From Hippea sp964442345 (GTDB taxonomy: Bacteria; Campylobacterota_A; Desulfurellia; Desulfurellales; Hippeaceae): 29,507 nucleotides of DNA. The notes below the pieces were generated by a model. The model saw only the letters and a program-made list of their open reading frames with translations, did not search any database and had not been told where the DNA came from. Shown in pieces: positions 9,020 to 14,789 of the stretch. Location of the stretch: assembly GCA_964442345.1 (NCBI GenBank), contig CAYTZD010000009.1, positions 1-29,507 on the forward strand, given 5' to 3'. Each line of letters opens with the position of its first letter. Position 1 is the stretch's first letter. Position numbers and translations under genes: made by a program.

Positions 9020-9525
9020 ATCTTCTCACTCCTTTCAGAAAGTTTTTTACTCATTGCTTCTATTACAACTTCTGGAACAAATTTAGAAATATCTCCACCG
9101 TTGAAAAAAACATCTTTTACAATCGATGAGCTAACAAACGAATACTTTATATAAGGCATCATATATATCATCTCAACTTCACTGTTAAGTCTTCTATTCA
9201 TAAAAGCCATCTGAAGTTCGTATTCAAAATCTCCCACTGCTCGCAAGCCTCTTACTATTACTTTGGCTTTCTCCTGTTTTGCAAAATCGACAAGCAAGCC
9301 CTTGACGCCTTTTACTTCTATGCCGTGAAGCTCACTGTCTGATTCAACAACCTTTTCTGTAAGCTTAACCCTTTCTTCAAAGCTAAACAAAGGAATTTTA
9401 CCCGCATTTATCGCAACGGCTATAATAACCTTATCAAATATCTTTTTTGCCCTTTTTATGATATCGATATGCCCATTTGTGATAGGATCAAATGTTCCAG
9501 GCACTATGGCAGTTATTTCACTCAT
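9016..9525 (-). CDS. coaD: Pantetheine-phosphate adenylyltransferase (CoaD)
   Basis: This enzyme adenylates 4'-phosphopantetheine to dephospho-CoA, the penultimate step of coenzyme A synthesis. The 169-residue product has the N-terminal PGTFDPITNGHIDII segment with the TNGH nucleotidyl-transfer motif at 16-19, the GLRAVGDFEYELQMA region in the middle and SSSIVKDV near the end, all typical of CoaD. The open frame continues 36 codons further upstream into rsmD, but the family N-terminus and a GGAG ribosome-binding site six bases before the ATG at 9525 fix the start here. The gene overlaps the end of rsmD by 8 bases, a pairing (rsmD-coaD) common in bacteria. Confidence 0.96.
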   Translation of the reverse strand: MSEITAIVPGTFDPITNGHIDIIKRAKKIFDKVIIAVAINAGKIPLFSFEERVKLTEKVVESDSELHGIEVKGVKGLLVDFAKQEKAKVIVRGLRAVGDFEYELQMAFMNRRLNSEVEMIYMMPYIKYSFVSSSIVKDVFFNGGDISKFVPEVVIEAMSKKLSERSEKI

Positions 9526-10051
9526 AACCAACTCCAAAGTAATCAAGCATGTTTTTGCCGAATGTTCGGCTTTTGAATTTTCTAAATTCTCCAAAGCTAT
9601 CAAAAAGATTGGTTTTCTTATCGTGCTCAACACAGACTACAGCTTCAGGATTTATTACATCGAATAGCTTAAACAGAAACTGATTTATCTCATAATCGTA
9701 AGGTGGGTCAACATAAGCAACGGTTATCTCTTTTAAGATAGGATTATCTAAGAAATCGACAGCATCGCTTTTTATTACTTCTGCATTCTCAAAACCCTTA
9801 ACATTCTTTTTGATTAAACTGATGCTCTCCTTTGATTTATCGACAAACACAACCTTTTTTGCGCCACGAGAAAGCGCTTCTGTCCCTATGGAACCACACC
9901 CAGCAAATAAATCCAAAAATACACTATCTTCAATTAAACCCATCATCGTATCAAAAAAGGACTTTCTAACGATACTGCGTGTCGGTCTTAAAAGCTGATT
10001 CCTTTTAAAATAAAGCTTCTTATACTTCGTTTTGCCTGCTATTACTCTCAT
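9518..10051 (-). CDS. rsmD: 16S rRNA (guanine-966-N2) methyltransferase RsmD
   Basis: The product is a 177-residue SAM-dependent methyltransferase. LRPT at 21-24 followed by VRKSFFD is the RsmD signature, DLFAGCGSIGTEALSRGA (47-64) is the SAM-binding loop and DPPYD at 115-119 is the catalytic N6/N2-methyltransferase motif. It methylates G966 of 16S rRNA in the small subunit. A GTG one codon upstream (10054) is an alternative start; the ATG at 10051 is preferred because an AGAAGG sequence ends four bases before it, and the family begins MRVIAG. The 5' end overlaps the U32-family gene by 32 bases and the 3' end overlaps coaD. Confidence 0.95.
   Translation of the reverse strand: MRVIAGKTKYKKLYFKRNQLLRPTRSIVRKSFFDTMMGLIEDSVFLDLFAGCGSIGTEALSRGAKKVVFVDKSKESISLIKKNVKGFENAEVIKSDAVDFLDNPILKEITVAYVDPPYDYEINQFLFKLFDVINPEAVVCVEHDKKTNLFDSFGEFRKFKSRTFGKNMLDYFGVGYE
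9532..9535 (-). promoter_or_regulatory. Ribosome-binding site that sets the coaD start
   Basis: GGAG on the minus strand lies six bases before the ATG at 9525, inside the last codons of rsmD. It supports the short CoaD (169 residues) over the longer open frame that begins at 9633. Confidence 0.75.
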
Positions 10052-11246
10052 CACACCTTCTAATAAGACTAAATTTCTCTACCTTCCCAGGTATTTTAAT
10101 ATACACAATTTCGTTGGGATTTCCATAACTTTTTTCCCTGAATTCTTCATCGTACATCTCATCTATAACCACTTTTCTAACATCAAGGTTGGCAGAAAAT
10201 ATCTCATATTCTCCCTTTTCAAACCTATTCCTTATACCAACCTTATAGAACTTGCCATCTTTATCAAGCACCACGCCATTAAACTTGCAGTTGCGTATGT
10301 ATCCAGAAGACTTCAAATACTGTTCTGGCTTGCCTTTATAAAATCCCAAAGAGTAAGGCCTGTGGCTAACCTTTCTCAATTCTCTCATGTAAAAATCCAT
10401 CTTATCTTTAAAATCTTTACCAGATAAAATCGTATCTATCGCATCCCTATAGATAGCAGTCGTTATGGCAACATAATAGACGCTTTTCATTCTTCCTTCT
10501 ATCTTAAGCGAACTAACACCTGCATTTATAAGTTCATCCAATATCGGCAAAGCACACATATCGCAAGAGTTAAAAATAAATGTCCCTTCGGGATGTTCTT
10601 CAACTTCCAACGGCTTTGAAGGCCTTTTCTCTTCAATAACCGTATATCTCCACCTGCAGCTTTGAGCACAATCACCTGCATTTGCACTTCTTCCCGTTAA
10701 ATAGGCACTCAAAAAACATCTGCCTGAATAGGACATACACATAGCACCATGAACGAATGCTTCAAGCTCAAGATCTGTGTTCTTTCTAAATCTCTTTATA
10801 TCTTCAACTGTTAACTCCCTTGCAAGCACAACCCTTTCAACCCTGTATCTCTTTAAAAGATTTGCAGCAAAAGAGTTTGTTATATTTGCCTGCGTGCTTA
10901 TATGAACGGGAATTTTGCTAAATTCATTCACAAGATTCAACACACCCAAATCACTAACCAAAACAGCATCTGGCGGATAATTGTTTAAAAACTTCAAAAA
11001 ATCTATAAATTCGTCCACTTCTTTATCAAACAAATAAGAATTCAAAGTCAGATAAAGCTTTCTTTTTGATTTATGCGTAAACTTTAATGCTTCTATGTAT
11101 TCATCTTTATCGAGATTACCTGCCCTGCTTCTTAAACCAAACTGCTTATAGCCACAATATACGGCATCTGCTCCGTAATTTATAGCAAACTTTAGCTTTT
11201 CTAAATTGCCAGCAGGCGATAAAAGTTCAACCGTTCTGTCTTTCAT
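10020..11246 (-). CDS. U32-family protein, probable tRNA hydroxylation enzyme (TrhP/YegQ type)
   Basis: From the ATG at 11246 the protein is 408 residues and begins, as the family does, just before ELLSPAGNLEKLKFAI. The U32 signature lies at about 162-180 (EAFVHGAMC...GRC) and further cysteines at C193, C197, C228 and C231 could hold an iron-sulfur cluster. Although once called peptidases, studied members modify RNA: TrhP makes 5-hydroxyuridine at the tRNA wobble base using prephenate, RlhA hydroxylates 23S rRNA and UbiU/V act on ubiquinone. The length matches TrhP better than the longer RlhA. The frame is open further, to TTG codons up to 11282 next to the ftsI stop; no ribosome-binding site settles the choice, so the start is uncertain by 12 codons. 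Confidence 0.87.
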   Translation of the reverse strand: MKDRTVELLSPAGNLEKLKFAINYGADAVYCGYKQFGLRSRAGNLDKDEYIEALKFTHKSKRKLYLTLNSYLFDKEVDEFIDFLKFLNNYPPDAVLVSDLGVLNLVNEFSKIPVHISTQANITNSFAANLLKRYRVERVVLARELTVEDIKRFRKNTDLELEAFVHGAMCMSYSGRCFLSAYLTGRSANAGDCAQSCRWRYTVIEEKRPSKPLEVEEHPEGTFIFNSCDMCALPILDELINAGVSSLKIEGRMKSVYYVAITTAIYRDAIDTILSGKDFKDKMDFYMRELRKVSHRPYSLGFYKGKPEQYLKSSGYIRNCKFNGVVLDKDGKFYKVGIRNRFEKGEYEIFSANLDVRKVVIDEMYDEEFREKSYGNPNEIVYIKIPGKVEKFSLIRRCDESNSRQNEV

Positions 11247-11278
11247 GGAAAGGGATTTTAGCAAAAGAGAAGACAAGG

Positions 11279-12976
11279 TCAATCGTTTTTATCTGGTTTT
11301 ACACCGTAATAGTGCAAAGCAAATTCCATAATCCTGGCAAACAGCGGCGCTGCAACTTCTCCACCATAGATGCTTCCCTTCGGATTGAATATGGATACAA
11401 CAACGACAAATCTCGGTCTTTCAAACGGCGCAAAACCTGCAAAACTTGCAACATACTCTTTCTGATATTTGCCCTTTTTTGCAATCTGAGCCGTTCCTGT
11501 CTTTCCTGCAGCCCTGTAATCTTCAAGCTGAGCCTTCTTACCCGTTCCATATACCACAACATCCCTAAGTATTCTTCTAACCTTCTGAACCGTCTCAGGC
11601 TTCAAAACCCTCTCTGCTTTCTGGCTAAATTCAAAAACCGTCTCATTATCGCTAAACATCTTCTTTATGAAGTGCGGCTTAACCTTATATCCACCGTTTG
11701 CTATTATGCTATACATCCTTGCAAGCTGAATCTCTGTAATACTAATTCCTTGACCAAACGCCATATTTGCTAAATCAACATCTCCTACATTGAATATATC
11801 CTTAACGATACCTTTTGACTCAGAGATTGTATCTATACCAGTTTTCTGGCCTAAACCAAACTTATAAAGATACTTATAAAACACCTTTTTACCCAACTTC
11901 AAAGCAATCTTTGCACTTCCAATATTGCTTGAGAAGACAAATACATTTTTAAAGCTTAAATACTTGAATCTATGGACATCGTGTATGATTTTATTTCTTA
12001 TCTTCCATCTGCCCTTTTCACAGTATATAATCTCGTTGCCTTTGAATATGCCACTGTCTAACGCTGCAGACATCGTAAGCAGTTTAAACACACTGCCTGG
12101 TTCAAAAACATCGCTTACCGTTCTATTCTTTATATTTTTGTAGGGATACTTCCAATAATGGTTATTATCGTAAAACGGATACGAATCCATAGCTATAATG
12201 CTGCCATCGTAAGGATCCATAACGACAACAAAGCCCTTTTCGGCTTCAAATTTATCTATCGTTTCTTTTAAGGATTTATGCACGAAATCCTGTATATCTT
12301 CATTTATTGATATCTGAATATTGCTACCGTGCGGCAGAACAATCGTGTTAAGTTTTCTAAATGCGTCTAAAGCAACACTCTCTTTTAGCGTTGGTGCATA
12401 AAGATACTGGTCGTAATAGTTCTCAAGCCCTTCTGCGCCTTTACCATTCTTAAAACAGAAACCAATTATGTGTGCTGAAAATTCACCATCAGGATAAAAC
12501 CTTCTGTATCGCTTTATAAAACCAAACGCCCTTATAAAGCTTGAACTTTCAGAAAGTTCTCTATATTGATTAAATGTCAATCTTTTTAGTTTTATGAACC
12601 TGCTTTTTGGGTGTCTTTCTAAGATTTGCTTTAGCTGGGTTTTATCTATACCTGCTATCTTTTTGAGTTTATCAAAAAATCTCTTCTTCTTAAGCTGATA
12701 TATATCGTCTTCTTTGTAAAGTTCATTCAGCTTATGAAAATACCAAGGGTCAACAAAAAGCGTGTAAGATGGATAATTAACGGTTAAAGCTCTGTTTTTT
12801 GAATCGTATATTATCCCCCTATAACCAGAGACTGTTATGGTTTTTGAGATGGATTTAATATAAAGCTTTTTGTAGTATGAGTGATGAAGTATCTGCACAT
12901 CAAATGCCTTAATTAAGGCAGACAGAAACAGCAAGAATATAACAAATAAAACAAAGCGAAAGCGGGTTTTGTTCAA
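11279..12976 (-). CDS. ftsI: Division-specific class B penicillin-binding protein (FtsI/PBP3 type transpeptidase)
   Basis: The protein is 565 residues with a short cytoplasmic tail, one membrane helix (about 7-25), a dimerisation or pedestal region (about 45-215) containing the RYYPDG-like segment RRFYPDGEFSAHIIG, and a transpeptidase domain. The SxxK box is S295-V-F-K298, SSN is at 349-351 and KTG at 492-494, so the septal cross-linking activity should be intact. No C-terminal PASTA repeats are present. It follows the ftsL-like gene with a 4-base overlap (ATGA), the order found in classical division clusters, which identifies it as the septal rather than the elongation PBP. Confidence 0.95.
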   Translation of the reverse strand: MNKTRFRFVLFVIFLLFLSALIKAFDVQILHHSYYKKLYIKSISKTITVSGYRGIIYDSKNRALTVNYPSYTLFVDPWYFHKLNELYKEDDIYQLKKKRFFDKLKKIAGIDKTQLKQILERHPKSRFIKLKRLTFNQYRELSESSSFIRAFGFIKRYRRFYPDGEFSAHIIGFCFKNGKGAEGLENYYDQYLYAPTLKESVALDAFRKLNTIVLPHGSNIQISINEDIQDFVHKSLKETIDKFEAEKGFVVVMDPYDGSIIAMDSYPFYDNNHYWKYPYKNIKNRTVSDVFEPGSVFKLLTMSAALDSGIFKGNEIIYCEKGRWKIRNKIIHDVHRFKYLSFKNVFVFSSNIGSAKIALKLGKKVFYKYLYKFGLGQKTGIDTISESKGIVKDIFNVGDVDLANMAFGQGISITEIQLARMYSIIANGGYKVKPHFIKKMFSDNETVFEFSQKAERVLKPETVQKVRRILRDVVVYGTGKKAQLEDYRAAGKTGTAQIAKKGKYQKEYVASFAGFAPFERPRFVVVVSIFNPKGSIYGGEVAAPLFARIMEFALHYYGVKPDKND

Positions 12977-13287
12977 TGGACTATTATTATGTCTTCAGGA
13001 TCTGCTATCTTGTAATTCTTCAATATTGCTTCTGAATTCAAAAGGGATTTTTCTTTCTTTACAAGGGACTGTTTTTCTAAAAGTAAAGAATTTAGTCTGC
13101 TCTTTTTTATGTTTATCTCGTGTTTTACCTTAGATATAGCCATATTTTGATAGCCTGCAAAATATATCATAAAGGCAATAATCGCGACAGAGACAACGGA
13201 TATGGGATTTATGGTTAAAGACCTTACCTTTTTATTCTCTTTTGCAACATCCTGCGATATAGCCTTAACCTGAGCAAAGTCCATCAT
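12973..13287 (-). CDS. ftsL: FtsL-like small division protein
   Basis: The 104-residue bitopic protein has a positively charged N-terminus (1-28), one membrane helix (about 30-48) and a helical, Lys/Leu/Ser-rich extracytoplasmic part (about 52-90) that could form a coiled coil. Such proteins vary so much that sequence alone rarely identifies FtsL; the call rests mainly on topology, size and position between rsmH and ftsI, where ftsL is normally found. In the division complex FtsL pairs with FtsB and FtsQ to activate FtsW-FtsI. A perfect AGGAGG six bases upstream supports the start at 13287 (a second ATG follows directly). Confidence 0.82.
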   Translation of the reverse strand: MMDFAQVKAISQDVAKENKKVRSLTINPISVVSVAIIAFMIYFAGYQNMAISKVKHEINIKKSRLNSLLLEKQSLVKKEKSLLNSEAILKNYKIADPEDIIIVH

Positions 13288-13288
13288 T

Positions 13289-14173
13289 TTAAGCCTCCTG
13301 CGGTAGTTTTATGGCACATCGCATCTTTGCACTGCGAGCATGCCTATTTCTCTTAATCTCATCTTCCGTTGGTGTTATCGGTTTTTTAGTCAATGGCCTT
13401 ATAATGCCTTCCTTTTTGTAATCCCTAAGGATGTTTTTAACGATTCTATCTTCCAAAGAATGAAACGAAATTACACAAACTACACCCTTTGGCTTTAAGC
13501 TTTCTATAGCACTTTTCAGTCCTATCTGGAGACTTTCAAGCTCATCATTTACAACTATTCTTAAGGCTTGAAATGAGCGCGTTGCAGGATGTATCCTTCT
13601 TGAGACATTTCTTGGAACGGCAAGCTCGATAATCTCGGCAAGCTGCTTTGTGCTTGTTATGGGTCTATTTTTCACAATTGCCTTTGCTATACGCCTTGAG
13701 AATTTCTCTTCTCCGTAAACCCTTAAAATTCTCTCTATCTCTTCAAAATCCCAATGGTTAACAATCTGTTCTGCTGTTAAAGGCTTTCTTCTATCCATTC
13801 TCATATCAAGTTCTGCATCAACATTAAAAGAGAATCCACGCTTTGATGTTAGCTGATCTAAAGATACGCCTAAGTCCATTATCACACCATCAACTGTCTC
13901 TATATTCAGCCTATCGAGATGCTCCCTTAAATTCGCATAATCGTCGTTTATCAAAATCAATCTATCTTCGTATGTTTTCTTAAGTGTCTCTTCTGCATGA
14001 TTTATCGCTTCTTTATCCTTATCAAATGCAATAACAATGCCGTCTGGTGAAGAAAGTTCAAGAAGCTTTTTTGTGTGTCCTGCAGCACCAAGCGTCATAT
14101 CCACATATATTCCGCCGCTTTTTGGATCAATAGCTACTATGCTCTCTTTCAATAAAACGCTTTTGTGCTTCAT
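13289..14173 (-). CDS. rsmH: 16S rRNA (cytosine-1402-N4) methyltransferase RsmH
   Basis: The 294-residue SAM-dependent methyltransferase begins with the KHKSVLLKE segment and has the DMTLGAAGHTKKLL SAM loop (25-38), then MDLGVSLDQL, GFSFNVDAELDMRMD and RSFQALRIVVN segments, and ends with the HARSAKMRCA tail, all hallmarks of RsmH (MraW). It methylates C1402 in the decoding centre of 16S rRNA. The gene starts one base after the mraZ stop, the order conserved at the head of bacterial division clusters; in E. coli MraZ antagonises the effects of RsmH overproduction. Confidence 0.97.
   Translation of the reverse strand: MKHKSVLLKESIVAIDPKSGGIYVDMTLGAAGHTKKLLELSSPDGIVIAFDKDKEAINHAEETLKKTYEDRLILINDDYANLREHLDRLNIETVDGVIMDLGVSLDQLTSKRGFSFNVDAELDMRMDRRKPLTAEQIVNHWDFEEIERILRVYGEEKFSRRIAKAIVKNRPITSTKQLAEIIELAVPRNVSRRIHPATRSFQALRIVVNDELESLQIGLKSAIESLKPKGVVCVISFHSLEDRIVKNILRDYKKEGIIRPLTKKPITPTEDEIKRNRHARSAKMRCAIKLPQEA
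13294..13299 (-). promoter_or_regulatory. Perfect Shine-Dalgarno for the ftsL-like gene
   Basis: AGGAGG on the minus strand, six bases before the ATG at 13287, is embedded in the last codons of rsmH. It is the strongest ribosome-binding site seen in the left arm, suggesting that this small protein is translated independently at a high rate. Confidence 0.75.
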
Positions 14174-14174
14174 T

Positions 14175-14618
14175 TTAGAATATTCCTAACTTTTCTATCT
14201 CTTCGGCTAATTCATCTTCTGCTTCTCTTAAGGCTTTTGACTCATTCTCCCACTTCTGTTTTGACCATATCTCTATGTGGTCTAAATTGCCCAAGATAAC
14301 AACATCCTTGTCAATCTCAGCATCTTCTCTTAAAACAGAAGGAATTAATATCCTGCCCTGCTTGTCTATGTTTACATCCTGTGCAGATGAGAAAAACATT
14401 CTTTTAAACCTTCGTGCAGCCTTATTGGTAAGCGGTAGGTTTACTGCCTTCTTTTCAAGTTCTTCCCACACATCATAGGGATAGGCATAGATACATTCAT
14501 CAAAAACCGTCAAAACCAGCGTATTTATATGCTTATCTTTAATTACTTCCTTGAATTTTGGTGGGATTTTTACCCTGCCCTTCTCGTCTAAGGTATATTC
14601 GAACCTGCCCCTAAACAT
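14175..14618 (-). CDS. mraZ: Transcriptional regulator MraZ
   Basis: The 147-residue protein has two AbrB-like swapped-hairpin repeats with the D-x-K-G-R/D-x-Q-G-R signatures (DEKGRVKIPPKF near 11-22 and DKQGRILIP near 78-86). MraZ forms a ring-shaped multimer and binds direct TGGG repeats in its own promoter, usually repressing the division cluster. Here such repeats lie directly upstream (14617-14652), so autoregulation is strongly suggested. The length is typical (about 145-152). It heads the leftward run that continues to the window edge. Confidence 0.97.
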   Translation of the reverse strand: MFRGRFEYTLDEKGRVKIPPKFKEVIKDKHINTLVLTVFDECIYAYPYDVWEELEKKAVNLPLTNKAARRFKRMFFSSAQDVNIDKQGRILIPSVLREDAEIDKDVVILGNLDHIEIWSKQKWENESKALREAEDELAEEIEKLGIF

Positions 14619-14652
14619 CCACTTTCACCCACTTTCACCCACTTTTTACCCA
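14617..14652 (-). promoter_or_regulatory. MraZ operator: three TGGGT direct repeats plus a degenerate fourth
   Basis: On the minus strand TGGGT occurs at 14652-14648, 14641-14637 and 14631-14627, with repeat periods of 11 and 10 bases, one DNA turn each. A fourth copy, TGGAT at 14621-14617, again 10 bases on, contains the first two bases of the mraZ ATG. Known MraZ sites are TGGG-type repeats with 5-base spacers, which this matches closely. The third repeat also contains GGTGA six bases before the ATG, the only candidate Shine-Dalgarno, so MraZ binding and ribosome binding involve the same bases. Confidence 0.88.
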
Positions 14653-14672
14653 ACTTTTATATCGGATGTCAA
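14643..14672 (-). promoter_or_regulatory. Probable sigma-70 promoter of mraZ and the division cluster
   Basis: A perfect -35 box TTGACA lies at 14672-14667. With an 18-base spacer the -10 would be TAAAAA (14648-14643), starting transcription near 14636 within the operator repeats. An alternative -10, TATAAA at 14661-14656, is a better hexamer but has no matching -35. Either way bound MraZ would cover the promoter core or the initially transcribed bases. Confidence 0.6.
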
Positions 14673-14723
14673 GAAAAAAACTTAAATAAAATGCTAAAAG
14701 TCAAAAAGACAGTAAGTTTAGAG

Positions 14724-14752
14724 TTGACAATATCGGTAATTATACCTATACT
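14724..14752 (+). promoter_or_regulatory. Near-consensus sigma-70 promoter of the glycogen operon
   Basis: TTGACA at 14724-14729, a 17-base spacer and TATACT at 14747-14752 differ from consensus at one base. The predicted transcript starts near 14759, about 30 bases before the ATG at 14790. Because the ATG at 14691 lies upstream of this promoter, the longer open frame starting there is not the gene start. No operator-like inverted repeat is obvious around it, so strong constitutive expression is plausible. Confidence 0.85.
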
Positions 14753-14777
14753 TTTGGTATATAAAGACAAACTTCAA

Positions 14778-14783
14778 AAGGAG
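14778..14783 (+). promoter_or_regulatory. Ribosome-binding site fixing the start at 14790
   Basis: AAGGAG ends six bases before the ATG at 14790. Together with the upstream promoter and the family N-terminus (VKGVIMAGGFGTR) it establishes this ATG as the start of the nucleotidyltransferase gene. Confidence 0.8.
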
Positions 14784-14789
14784 CGTGTT

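Noticed and set aside
9526..9633. A longer coaD beginning at 9633
   Set aside because: The extra 36 codons lie within rsmD in another frame and are unlike CoaD; the family start and a GGAG site point to 9525.
11247..11282. TTG-initiated extension of the U32-family gene
   Set aside because: No ribosome-binding site, and the family begins at the ATG at 11246; kept as a stated alternative because the overlap with the ftsI stop is typical of this region.
14655..14690. T-rich stretch in the intergenic region as a possible terminator
   Set aside because: No stable stem precedes it, and it sits between two divergent promoters where a terminator is not expected.
14691..14789. A 33-codon upstream extension of the nucleotidyltransferase from the ATG at 14691
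   Set aside because: This ATG lies upstream of a near-consensus promoter, the added residues do not fit the family N-terminus, and the ATG at 14790 has AAGGAG at ideal spacing.
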